A DNA stretch of 64,000 bases, taken from positions 21,986 to 85,985 of the forward strand of contig JBCDDF010000009.1 in the NCBI GenBank assembly GCA_039180525.1, given 5' to 3'. This document shows positions 45,775-56,830 of the stretch, one piece after another. The DNA comes from Halovulum sp039180525 (lineage in GTDB: Bacteria; Pseudomonadota; Alphaproteobacteria; Rhodobacterales; Rhodobacteraceae). The notes beneath the pieces are model-generated. The model did no database searches. It was not told the origin of the DNA and saw nothing but the letters and a program-made list of their open reading frames with translations. The position numbers were made by a program, and so were the translations under genes. Numbering within the stretch: the stretch's first letter is position 1; each line of letters opens with the position of its first letter.

Positions 45775-45841
45775 CGATGGACGCAGGACGTAGACTTCAC
45801 GGCGCGGTTCGCCGCGTCCTGACCCGGGGGGCGGCGGCAGT

Positions 45842-46975
45842 ATGACCTATCTCTCGCGCCTGGCGGGCAAGCTGAGCCCCGGCGCGCGCCTGGCCGCGCG
45901 GGATCGGCGCGGCGCCGCTGCACGGCACGAAATGACCCAGATCGATCTGGCGCGTTGTATCTGCATCTTCATGATGATCGGCGTGCACGTCTATCCGGGC
46001 GTGCGCGAGACGACGCTGTTCTACAATGGCCCGCTGCACGGGTTCTGGCTGGTCTATATGGACTTCCTTGGCCGGGCGAGCGTTGCGGTCCTGTCCTTCT
46101 TCTCCGGCTACATCCTTTACCAGCAAGCGGCGCGAAAAAGCGTCTGGAACATCGCCGAACAACGCTTTCGCACCGTCTATATGCCCATGGTCACGTGGAG
46201 CGCGGTGAAAATCCTGATGGTGCTTGTTCTGGTGCTGGTCGAAGGCGGGTCGTTCGCGGATTGGCTTGAACGGGAGGGGCTGAATTCGCTGAAAGGCTGG
46301 GCGAATGATCTGTTCGCGCTGACCGATCAGCCCGCGAACCTGCCCTTGGGGTTTCTGCGTGATCTTTTCGTGTCGATCGTTCTGGTGCGGCTTCTGGTGC
46401 CCGCCCTGCCCTGGCTCTGGCCGGTCGTTCTGGCCGTAACGCTGGTTTTGACCCTGTTCCGTCTTACCGAGCCGGTCGTGCTACGGCCGTCGATCCTGCT
46501 ATTCGTGCTGGCGGGCGCGTGCTTCGCGCTGTCCGGTCGGCCGCTGCGGGCCCTGTCGCGGCCCAAGGTGGCCATCCCCGCGGCGGGACTACTGTTGACG
46601 GTTTTCCTGGCGGCGACGTTGATGCCGCCTGACACGCCTATTCTGGCTGAAGAGATCCCAAACATCGCCAAACGCGCCACGCTGGTTTTCGCGATCTTGC
46701 TGGTGACCGACCAGATCGTGCGCCGGGCCAAGCTGCCGGAACTCGCGCCCGTGCGTCAGCTTTTGTTCCTGATTTTTCTGACCCACGGCCTGGTGTCACA
46801 GGCCCTGGGGGAGTTGTGGGAACGCACGGGCATCGCGAACACCAGCGGCTACTACGCGCTGTTCTACGTGGTCAGCATCGCGATCTTTATTTGCGTCGGA
46901 CTGATCCTGAACCGGCTGGTCGATTACCTGCCGGCGCGTCTTCAGGTCGCGATCGCCGGACGGGCGCGCGGCTGA
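45842..46975 (+). CDS. Acyltransferase 3 family membrane protein
   Basis: 377 aa with about ten membrane helices. The N-terminal IDLARCICIFMMIGVHVYPG with the conserved His and the following FLGRASVAVLSFFSGYI are typical of acyltransferase 3 (OafA/WecH-like) proteins that acylate surface sugars. The first 30 residues are basic and cytoplasmic. The acceptor is unknown; no glycosyltransferases are next to it. The gap to puuD is 67 bases. Confidence 0.85.
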   Translation: MTYLSRLAGKLSPGARLAARDRRGAAARHEMTQIDLARCICIFMMIGVHVYPGVRETTLFYNGPLHGFWLVYMDFLGRASVAVLSFFSGYILYQQAARKSVWNIAEQRFRTVYMPMVTWSAVKILMVLVLVLVEGGSFADWLEREGLNSLKGWANDLFALTDQPANLPLGFLRDLFVSIVLVRLLVPALPWLWPVVLAVTLVLTLFRLTEPVVLRPSILLFVLAGACFALSGRPLRALSRPKVAIPAAGLLLTVFLAATLMPPDTPILAEEIPNIAKRATLVFAILLVTDQIVRRAKLPELAPVRQLLFLIFLTHGLVSQALGELWERTGIANTSGYYALFYVVSIAIFICVGLILNRLVDYLPARLQVAIAGRARG

Positions 46976-47001
46976 CGCTCGGGCAGCGTCTGACGGCTGG
47001 T

Positions 47002-47169
47002 TTATCGTTCCAGCAGTTTCGGCGCAGCGGGGCCGGAGTTCTGAATCTGGCGAATATCGCGCAACTCCTCGGCCTGGGGCTGATTCAGCCGGGTGGAAGC
47101 GACGAAAGTGGTGGCGGCGACAGCCACAACCATCAAACAGATGAAGATCAAATCGGAGCGGGTTCTCAT
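47002..47169 (-). CDS. Small single-pass membrane protein
   Basis: 55 aa: a basic N-terminus (MRTRSDL), one helix (IFICLMVVAVAATTFVA) and a short polar C-terminus rich in Gln/Glu. A good Shine-Dalgarno AAGGTG lies directly before the ATG at 47169, which favours a real gene over the longer frame from 47202. It is convergent with the acyltransferase gene 26 bases away. Function unknown. About 280 bases between it and the methyltransferase gene hold nothing recognisable. Confidence 0.55.
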   Translation of the reverse strand: MRTRSDLIFICLMVVAVAATTFVASTRLNQPQAEELRDIRQIQNSGPAAPKLLER

Positions 47170-47452
47170 ATCACCTTGCACAAGTAACGACTCATTAAAC
47201 ATGTCGATAGTAGCATACTTTCAGATACCTGCTACGGGCGGACTGCCGCCGAAACGACTTTTTGATGACGGTATCTGGGATAGGACGCTTGCCGCGAGCA
47301 GCGGTGCGCTTTCGGCCCGGCCCCCACCCCACTTGGGGCCGGAACGCATCGCTGCTCGCATGTTGATCCTCTTCCGATCCGCGGCGAAACACTGTGACAT
47401 GCGTTACACTTTGTACGATTTGCACGGCGTCGCAGACTGCCGAAGCCTTTGT

Positions 47453-48274
47453 CTATCGGCGAAAAATCATCTCGACCGGGCTGACGCGGCCCGCAGATAG
47501 ATTGGCGCGGTGGTTACGCAACTTTTGCGCGGCGGTGTGTCCCATCATCAGAAACGGGCCCAGCGGCTGATCGGTGTTTACCGGCACCGTCGCGACGCGG
47601 TCATCGCCAAGGCCGACGCTGTAGTCCACCTCGGACACCGGCAGAAAACCCGCCTCCGCAGCAGCTTCGCGATAAACCTCGGGTGATTCGGGAAACGAGG
47701 TCTCCGGCGTCTCCGCCCAGGGCACGGGATAGGCCAGATCCTCGGCCAAGGGCGCCAGCATCGTGTCGAAGACACCGAACAGGCCACCCGGCTTCAACGC
47801 GGCAAAGGCCTGGGCGAAGAGCCGGCTCTTGTCGGCGATGTTCATACCGACATGCACCATCACCGCGGCGTCGAACGCGCCCGAATCCACCGGCAGATCC
47901 AGCGCGCTGCCGGTCATGAAACGTGTGCGGTCGGACAGCCCCACCGCGGCGCTGAGCGCGGTGGCGGTTTCGACGAATTCCGGCGTTAGATCGACGCCGA
48001 AAACCCGCGCGTCGTACTGCACGGCGGCGGCACGGGCGACGCCGCCGATCCCGCATCCGATGTCCAACAGCTGCGCGCCCGCAGCCAATCGCATGTTGTC
48101 CAGCAACCGGTCGGTCGCCAGCTTCCCGCCGGTGTGAAAATGCTCGGCCGGTACCAGGTCATCGGGTCTGAGCGATGTCAGATCCTTGCCCTGCGCAACC
48201 AAACCTTCGACGATCTTCTCAAACAGCGCACCGGTCGTGTAGTGCGCGGCGACGGCCTGCTCGGTCCCCGTCAT
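47453..48274 (-). CDS. Class I SAM-dependent methyltransferase
   Basis: 273 aa. SAM motif I is LLDIGCGIGGVARAAA, followed by VFGVDLTPEFVETA and the FDAAVMVHVGMNI and LKPGGLFGVFDT blocks. This resembles UbiE/cyclopropane-synthase-type methyltransferases acting on small molecules. The substrate is unknown. The start is uncertain among ATGs at 48337, 48295 and 48274; the last gives the usual short leader (MTGTEQAVAAHYTTG). It follows the 57-aa gene on the same strand. Confidence 0.82.
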   Translation of the reverse strand: MTGTEQAVAAHYTTGALFEKIVEGLVAQGKDLTSLRPDDLVPAEHFHTGGKLATDRLLDNMRLAAGAQLLDIGCGIGGVARAAAVQYDARVFGVDLTPEFVETATALSAAVGLSDRTRFMTGSALDLPVDSGAFDAAVMVHVGMNIADKSRLFAQAFAALKPGGLFGVFDTMLAPLAEDLAYPVPWAETPETSFPESPEVYREAAAEAGFLPVSEVDYSVGLGDDRVATVPVNTDQPLGPFLMMGHTAAQKLRNHRANLSAGRVSPVEMIFRR

Positions 48275-48436
48275 CGTGGGCCACGCCCGGGCCATCGCGC
48301 ATGCGCGGTGCTCGCGTCGAACATCGGCCTCCCCCATAAGCCAAAATCGAGGCCGCGTGTCTCACATGGGAAAACGGCGCGCGCAACACCAAACATCTGT
48401 TGCGCCCGACACAGCCGGGGTCGTTTTCGCCAGGCG

Positions 48437-48610
48437 TCAGGCCGGCAGAAGGCCGCTTTTCTTTTGCCGTCGCGTGGCGCTGTTCAGCGCCAGCGGGCGC
48501 CCTGTGAAGGTCAGGCCACCCACGCGCACGATCAACCGCCCGTCGGGCAGACGCCGAGCCACCTTGCCCCGTACGAACACATGGCGGGACGTTGCAATCG
48601 TTCGAACCAT
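48437..48610 (-). CDS. Small basic protein of unknown function (57 aa)
   Basis: The 57-aa product begins MVRTIATSRHVFVRGKVARR, continues LPDGRLIVRVGGLTFTGRPL and ends in a basic RRQKKSGLLPA tail. The repeated V/G pattern suggests a small beta-barrel; it is very basic and might bind nucleic acid, which is inference. A strong Shine-Dalgarno GGGGAGG lies six bases before the ATG at 48610. An AT-rich stretch with TATATAA (48646-48656) lies upstream in an otherwise GC-rich region. The frame is too short to be found by usual ORF cut-offs. Confidence 0.6.
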   Translation of the reverse strand: MVRTIATSRHVFVRGKVARRLPDGRLIVRVGGLTFTGRPLALNSATRRQKKSGLLPA

Positions 48611-48639
48611 TCCGGGCCTCCCCAGGCACCAACTTTAGT

Positions 48640-48660
48640 TTATTGTTATATAAACATGTG
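48640..48660 (-). promoter_or_regulatory. AT-rich candidate promoter for the 57-aa gene
   Basis: This AT-rich island on the minus strand includes GTTTATATAAC, with a -10-like TATATAA about 40 bases before the small gene. No clear -35 box is visible. Confidence 0.3.
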
Positions 48661-48700
48661 TTGCCACAGCCGTCTACGCAAGGCGAATCTGCTCGCGGGC

Positions 48701-49099
48701 CTACAACCAGTCGCGGAGTATGGGCAACAGCGGCAAGTCAGCCGGCGGCATCGGGTGATCTGCCAGCGCGCCCTTGCGTACCCAGGCAAGCCGCTGACCT
48801 TCGCGCGGATGCGGGGTGCCGTGCCATTTGCGGCAAGCGAACAGCGGCATCAGCAAGTGAAAGTCCGGATAGCTGTGCGAGGCAAAGGTCAGCGGCGCCA
48901 GGCAGCTTTGCCATGTATCTATGGCCAACTCTTCCTGCAGTTCGCGGATCAGGGCCGCCTCGGGCGTCTCGCCGGGCTCGACCTTACCGCCGGGAAACTC
49001 CCACAGACCGGCCATCGACTTGCCCGCTGGCCGCTGGGCCAACAACACACGGCCGTCGCCATCGATCAGGGCCACGGCAGAGACCAGAACCAGGGTCAC
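48701..49099 (-). CDS. mutT: 8-oxo-dGTP diphosphatase MutT
   Basis: 132-aa Nudix hydrolase that sanitises the nucleotide pool. The Nudix box GGKVEPGETPEAALIRELQEEL is complete and preceded by AQRPAGKSMAGLWEFP, the MutT-type substrate loop. The GTG at 49099 overlaps the argJ stop (GTGA), so it is coupled to argJ; this order is common in alphaproteobacteria. Confidence 0.92.
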   Translation of the reverse strand: MTLVLVSAVALIDGDGRVLLAQRPAGKSMAGLWEFPGGKVEPGETPEAALIRELQEELAIDTWQSCLAPLTFASHSYPDFHLLMPLFACRKWHGTPHPREGQRLAWVRKGALADHPMPPADLPLLPILRDWL

Positions 49100-50331
49100 G
49101 AGCGGTAGTCGGCGTTGATCGAGATGTAGCCATGGGTCAGGTCACAGGTCCACACATGTGCGTGACCCTCGCCCATGCCCAGGTCGACGGCGATCTCGAT
49201 CTCCGGGTTTTTCATATAGGCCGCCGCCTGCGCCTCATCGTAATCGGGCGACGCCCACCCGTTCACCGCGACCGGCACGGTGCCGAAACGGATTGCGATG
49301 CGGTCTCGGTCGGCCGGTTCGCCGGCCTTGCCGATAGCCATGACCACCCGGCCCCAGTTCGGGTCCTCGCCGGCGATCGCAGTCTTGACCAGCGGAGAGT
49401 TGGCGATGGCCTTGGCGACCACCCGCGCGGAACCGTCGGTGACCGCGCCTGACACCGAAACTGTGACGAATTTCGTCGCGCCCTCGCCGTCGCGCACCAG
49501 TTGGTGCGCCAGATCCAGCATCACCGCGTGCAGTGCCGAGCGGAAGCCGGGCAGCGCGGCGCCCTCGACCGGGGGCGCATCGGCACGGCCGGTCGCGACG
49601 CTCATCAGCGTGTCGGAGGTAGAGGTATCGCTGTCTACGGTGATCGCGTTGAAGGTCCGATCGGTCAGGTCCGCAAGCATCGCCTGCAGAACATCCGGGG
49701 CGACCCGGGCGTCTGTGAAGATATAGGCCAGCATGGTCGCCATATCCGGCGCGATCATCCCCGAACCCTTGGCGAACCCTGCGATCGTCACCGGCTTGCC
49801 GCCGATCAGCGCCGTCGCGGTGGCGCCCTTGGCAAAGGTGTCGGTGGTCAAAATCGCCTGCGCCGCCTGTGCCGCGCCATCGGGCGCCAGGGCGCCGGCC
49901 AGTCCATCGATCCGGTCGGTGATGCGCCGCCGCGGCAGCGGCTCTCCGATCACGCCGGTCGACGCGAGAAAGACATGGTGGGGCGGTATCTGCAACCGTT
50001 CACCGACCGCCGCGGCAATGGCTTCCACATCGGTCATACCGGATCGGCCCGTGAACGCGTTTGCATTCCCGGCATTGACCAGGATCGCGGTGCCGTGCGC
50101 CGGATCGCGCGGCTTGGCCAGCGCATCCTGGCACCACAGCACCGGCGCGGCCCGTGTCGCGGATTGGGTAAACACCCCGGCAATGGCCGAACCCGGCGCG
50201 ATTTCGGCCAGCATCACGTCGAGCCGGTCGGTATAGCGCACGCCCGCGGCAACCGCGGCGAACCGGACGCCGTCGATCACCGGCAGATCGGGAAAGCCCC
50301 CCGGCGGGGCCAACGGAGAGATAGCGGGCAT
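49096..50331 (-). CDS. argJ: Bifunctional glutamate N-acetyltransferase / amino-acid acetyltransferase ArgJ
   Basis: 411-aa enzyme of arginine biosynthesis that transfers acetyl from N-acetylornithine to glutamate. It self-cleaves at the conserved KGSGMIAPDMATML site, the Thr becoming the nucleophile of the beta chain. Supporting blocks are LVNAGNANAFTG, FLASTGVIGEPLP, DSDTSTSDTLM and AGEDPNWGRVVMAIG. It begins three bases after the ppiC stop and ends overlapping mutT. Confidence 0.97.
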   Translation of the reverse strand: MPAISPLAPPGGFPDLPVIDGVRFAAVAAGVRYTDRLDVMLAEIAPGSAIAGVFTQSATRAAPVLWCQDALAKPRDPAHGTAILVNAGNANAFTGRSGMTDVEAIAAAVGERLQIPPHHVFLASTGVIGEPLPRRRITDRIDGLAGALAPDGAAQAAQAILTTDTFAKGATATALIGGKPVTIAGFAKGSGMIAPDMATMLAYIFTDARVAPDVLQAMLADLTDRTFNAITVDSDTSTSDTLMSVATGRADAPPVEGAALPGFRSALHAVMLDLAHQLVRDGEGATKFVTVSVSGAVTDGSARVVAKAIANSPLVKTAIAGEDPNWGRVVMAIGKAGEPADRDRIAIRFGTVPVAVNGWASPDYDEAQAAAYMKNPEIEIAVDLGMGEGHAHVWTCDLTHGYISINADYRS

Positions 50332-50334
50332 GGT

Positions 50335-51180
50335 TCAGGGCAGCAGGTTGTCGTCCCGCAACGCACCCGGCGCCAGACCTTCGGTCAGGATCTCCACACT
50401 GGTGCCATTGCGCAGATCTTCCAGATGCGCCGCAATCCGGTCCTGCGCGATCTGCGCGCGCAACTCACCCTCCACCTGTTCCAGGGGCGGCGGGGGAACC
50501 TCGCGGGTTTCGTTCAGGATGATCACGTGCCAGCCGAATTGCGTCTGCACCGGGGCGGACACCTCGCCTGCCTCCAGCGCTACGACCGCCTGTTCGAACT
50601 CGGGCACCATCGAGCCAGCCCCGAACCACCCCAACGATCCGCCGTTGGGGCCGGAGGGACCGGTGGACCTTTCCTGCGCCAGTGTGGCGAAATCGGCGCC
50701 ACCGGCCAGGGTTTCGACGATCTCCTGCGCCGCGGCCTCGGTTTCCACCAAGATATGAGAGGCATTGTATTCCGTCTGCGCCGGCTGCGCGCCGATGCCT
50801 TCGTCATAGGCCGCCTGCACCGCCTCGTCGTCGATGGCGGCTTCCGTTACGGTACGGATCTGCTCGCCCGCAAGGATCGCGCGGCGCTCGGTCTGCAGCC
50901 GCAGTTCGATGGTCTTCGACAGCCCCGCCGCTTCCACCTCTTGCGACAGAAGATACTGATCGACCAACTGATCGACGATGCCGTTCAACAGCACCTCGTC
51001 GGGCAGGTTCTGATAGCGTTCCGGCAGCGTCCGCCGCACAACCAGCACCTGGCCGAAGGTGATTTCCTCGTCGCCGATACGCGCCACCACCGTATCGGCG
51101 GTCACATCCTGCGCAAAGGCCGGGGCGGCAAGAAGGGTCAGGCCGGCAAGCCCGGCGGCGAAAAGGGGGCGAAGGGGCAT
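50335..51180 (-). CDS. Periplasmic peptidyl-prolyl isomerase (parvulin type)
   Basis: 281 aa. The signal peptide (MPLRPLFAAGLAGLTLLAAPAFA) is followed by a SurA-N-like helical part and a rotamase domain with ASHILVETEAAAQEI, SLGWFGAGSMVPEFEQAV and FGWHVIILNE. It would assist folding of exported proteins. First gene of the ppiC-argJ-mutT run and divergent from secA, a sensible pairing for export and folding. Confidence 0.93.
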   Translation of the reverse strand: MPLRPLFAAGLAGLTLLAAPAFAQDVTADTVVARIGDEEITFGQVLVVRRTLPERYQNLPDEVLLNGIVDQLVDQYLLSQEVEAAGLSKTIELRLQTERRAILAGEQIRTVTEAAIDDEAVQAAYDEGIGAQPAQTEYNASHILVETEAAAQEIVETLAGGADFATLAQERSTGPSGPNGGSLGWFGAGSMVPEFEQAVVALEAGEVSAPVQTQFGWHVIILNETREVPPPPLEQVEGELRAQIAQDRIAAHLEDLRNGTSVEILTEGLAPGALRDDNLLP

Positions 51181-51248
51181 GGGATCTCTCTGTTGCGGCG
51201 CGGCTGCGCCCGGGTCCGGTCACCCGCAAACATGCGCCCGGGGCAACG

Positions 51249-51327
51249 TTGACAGGCCCCAACCCGCCGCTTACATGGGCCGAAACCCAATACTGGCAGG
51301 CGTGCCGGACCGTTCCGCTCCCATGTA
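51249..51327 (+). promoter_or_regulatory. Candidate secA promoter and structured leader
   Basis: TTGACA at 51249-51254 is followed after 17 bases by TACATG (51272-51277). From 51272 the sequence TACATGGG pairs with CCCATGTA at 51320-51327, enclosing a small hairpin (GGCA...TGCC). If transcription starts near here, the stem would lie in the 5' leader of secA. Promoter and fold are predictions by eye. Confidence 0.35.
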
Positions 51328-51415
51328 GACGCAACATATTGCACGGGCAAGGCCAGTCGCGCCGCCAATACTTATGACAGGCTGAGAGGCCGATTGAGGA
51401 TAGACGGGAGCTGCG

Positions 51416-54109
<2,694 letters not shown>

Positions 54110-54153
54110 GCCAAATCGCGCAAGGTGATGCGAATAAGCCAACTTTCGCTGCC

Positions 54154-54169
54154 AAAAACACCGGTTTTT
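54154..54169 (+). terminator. Weak hairpin after secA
   Basis: AAAAAC (54154-54159) pairs with GTTTTT (54164-54169) around ACCG, about 45 bases after the secA stop and ending in a T-run. The stem is AT-only apart from one pair, so it is a weak terminator candidate. The remaining 54170-54373 stretch holds no gene. Confidence 0.35.
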
Positions 54170-54373
54170 CCAGGGCTTGTGTTCACCATTAAGGCAATGG
54201 AAACTTAATTCTGCCGCACTCGGGGGTTAGAAACCGGCCGAGGAAAAAGAAGTGTGGTGGTTTGTCCGGCCGGATGGTAAACGTCTTGTGCGTTCAGTAA
54301 CTCGTGTAAGCAGTTGTGGCCAAGGCGCAAATCACCGTTTGGCAGGACAGTCAGATAGGCGGAGTACAGGATC

Positions 54374-56779
54374 GTGAAGCTCGACGACCGTTTTATGGCG
54401 ATCATGACAGCGTTGCTGTTGATCGTTGGCGTCGCGGCACTCTTCCAGCGCGGAGAGAACGGTTCTTGGCTGCTTGGCGGAGCCGGAACCTATGAGCCGC
54501 AGCCCGACACGTTCACACTGCGCGCAGGCCGCGTGCAGACCCTGGATGTTCTGCTGAACGACATCGCGACCGACAGCATCGACCCCGAGGAGTTGTCGGT
54601 CGTCCAGGCCCCGCGCTGCGGCACGGCGCTTGCGACCGGCGGTGCGATCCAGTTCTCCGAAAGCGAGAGCTGCATCGGTCAGATCGTGCTGTCCTATTGC
54701 GTTCCGTCCGAGGGCAACTGTCAGGCGGTTCCGGTCACGCTGACCTTGATCCAGGTCGACCCCGATGGGGCCTCTGGACCGCTTGTGGTCGACAACGTGC
54801 AACAAGGCGTCGCCCCTCAGGATACCCAACAAGTGGCGATGCGCCAGCCCAAGCGGCTGACCCTGCCATCCAGCGCCGAGGTGATCACCCCGTCCGAGGC
54901 GACCGAAAGCGTGCGCCGGTTGGGTGAGGTCGCGCCTAGCGCGATCGCCGCCAACGAAACCGAAACCGAAGCTGGCGTGACCGTGTCGCAGACATCTGCG
55001 CGTTCGGGTTCCGTGGCGACATCGAGTTCCGAGATGGCGGCGCCGGAGATCGCCGAGGAAAGCGCCGGCATCGCGCTGGCGGCCTCGCAGGGGTCGAGCG
55101 CGCCGCGCCGTACCGTGCGGATGAGCCTGGGCACCGCCTCCCAGGGAGATGCGGTGCCACCGGTGCTGCCGACCCGGCCCGATGGCCAATTGCCGAACCC
55201 GGTCCGGTTGGGAGAAGCGCCCGTGATGAACGGCGGCAGCACGCCGCAAGCGGTGCCAAACATGCCGCGACTGGGCGAGGTTTCGACCGAAACGGCCGAG
55301 GCGATCGGCGGCGACGTGCCGGTTTCGCCGCAGGCGCCCGCGGATGTGGCCGATGCCGCGCCGGTGGCTGAACAAGGTACGGAAATCGCAGCCGCAGATC
55401 CGCCCGACGCGGGGTCCGCGCCACGCCCGGACGAAGCTACGACCGAGGTTGTGGCCACACCCGAGGCGGCGCCCTCGGCATCTGGAATCGAAGTCGCCTC
55501 CGAACCCGCAGCGCAGACCGCACAGCCGGATCTGCCGACCGCGCCGGTCGCGCCCGCATCCGAAAACTCGGGCATGCTGGCCAGCATCGCGCGCAGCAAC
55601 ACCGTATTCGGCGCGACGCTGACCGCCGCCAAGGCGCTGTTCTCTCCCGAAGAGGAAAAGCCGACGGTCCTGTCGACCCCGGCGGGCGAATCCGCGCCTC
55701 GGCCGACAGGTTTCGCCGCAATCGAGGAACTGGATCTGGATGCCAGCATTGTTGCCGATACCGCGGGCGATCTGAGCATTCCGACCGGCGTGGAGCCGGT
55801 GCGGCCACGCTCACAGTCGGCGCCGGTTACCGTGGCGGCGCTGTCGGCGCCCGATGATGCGTTTTCGCGGCCGCGGAATCCAGCCCCCGTCGCGACCGAT
55901 GCTCTGCAGCCGGACGATGAGATACTATCGGGCGCACAGCCGGAGGCGGCGCCCGAAGACGTGGCCGAAGACGAACCGGTCGAACAGCCCGCGCAAGAGG
56001 AAGAAACCGTCATTGCCGCCCTGCAGCCGGAAGAACCTGGCGCCGCGGTGGTGCTGGACCTGCCCGCGACCCGGCCCTCCGGCGCCAACGCCGCCGATCT
56101 GTGCGCCGTCGACTTCTCGGTCGAGACCAAGCACGGCGCAGAGCTGATCGGGTCGCTTTCCTCGCCCTGCCGCCCCGAGCAGCAGTTCCTGGTCGAACAC
56201 GCGGGGCTGACGTTTTCCGCCGAGACCGATGCCGACGGGTTCGCCAACTTCATCGTACCGGCCCTGCAAACCAACGCGATCGTGCGGGTGACCTTCCCCG
56301 ATGGTGGCTCCGCCGTCGGGCGCGACTCGGTGCCAGGCATGTCGCGCATGACCCGCATCGCGGTCGTTTGGACGGATGATCCGCTGAACTTCGACCTGTA
56401 TGCACGCGAGTTCAGCGCGGCGCCGGGCAGCGACGGGGAGGTTTGGGCAGGCAACGCCCGTGAGCGCAATACCGCACGCCGCATGGGCGGTGGCTATATC
56501 ACCCAGCTTGGACCGGTCGAAGGTCCAGGCGCGCGGGCAGAGGTGTATACCCTGGTGGAGAATGCTCGTACGTCCGCAGGGGTTATCGAGTTCCGCCTGG
56601 CACTGCGCGACCCGGCCGCAGCCTGCGACAGCAGCCCGGTGATCCGCGTGGTCCGTTCCGAGAGAGCGGAAATCGTGCGCAATCGCGATCTGCGCCTGGA
56701 CTTGGGTGCCTGCGGCGAAGCGCTGAAAACCGACGTAGGAATTGGTTTACGGGATATCCGTATAGCTAGGTCGCAGTGA
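54374..56779 (+). CDS. Large anchored envelope protein of unknown function
   Basis: 801 aa from a GTG start preceded by AGGA. An N-terminal membrane helix (MAIMTALLLIVGVAALF, residues 8-24) anchors it. Residues ~40-120 resemble a cadherin/Ig-like repeat (DTFTLRAGRVQTLDVLLND). Residues ~150-570 are low-complexity, rich in Ala, Pro, Glu and Ser, with recurring RLGEV/RLGEA patches. The last ~220 residues form a separate Cys-containing beta-rich domain (CAVDFSVETKHGAELIG, then IAVVWTDDPLNFDLYAREF). It is 51 bases upstream of the PstS-like/OmpA gene, probably in one operon. I recognise no family. Confidence 0.75.
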   Translation: MKLDDRFMAIMTALLLIVGVAALFQRGENGSWLLGGAGTYEPQPDTFTLRAGRVQTLDVLLNDIATDSIDPEELSVVQAPRCGTALATGGAIQFSESESCIGQIVLSYCVPSEGNCQAVPVTLTLIQVDPDGASGPLVVDNVQQGVAPQDTQQVAMRQPKRLTLPSSAEVITPSEATESVRRLGEVAPSAIAANETETEAGVTVSQTSARSGSVATSSSEMAAPEIAEESAGIALAASQGSSAPRRTVRMSLGTASQGDAVPPVLPTRPDGQLPNPVRLGEAPVMNGGSTPQAVPNMPRLGEVSTETAEAIGGDVPVSPQAPADVADAAPVAEQGTEIAAADPPDAGSAPRPDEATTEVVATPEAAPSASGIEVASEPAAQTAQPDLPTAPVAPASENSGMLASIARSNTVFGATLTAAKALFSPEEEKPTVLSTPAGESAPRPTGFAAIEELDLDASIVADTAGDLSIPTGVEPVRPRSQSAPVTVAALSAPDDAFSRPRNPAPVATDALQPDDEILSGAQPEAAPEDVAEDEPVEQPAQEEETVIAALQPEEPGAAVVLDLPATRPSGANAADLCAVDFSVETKHGAELIGSLSSPCRPEQQFLVEHAGLTFSAETDADGFANFIVPALQTNAIVRVTFPDGGSAVGRDSVPGMSRMTRIAVVWTDDPLNFDLYAREFSAAPGSDGEVWAGNARERNTARRMGGGYITQLGPVEGPGARAEVYTLVENARTSAGVIEFRLALRDPAAACDSSPVIRVVRSERAEIVRNRDLRLDLGACGEALKTDVGIGLRDIRIARSQ

Positions 56780-56830
56780 TTCCCCAGGTCGCACCAGGGC
56801 GAGTTGGGGCCGTAGGACCTTGGGAACATT

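Noticed and set aside
47195..47425. 76-aa minus-strand open frame upstream of the 55-aa gene
   Set aside because: No Shine-Dalgarno and no recognisable features; likely spacer.
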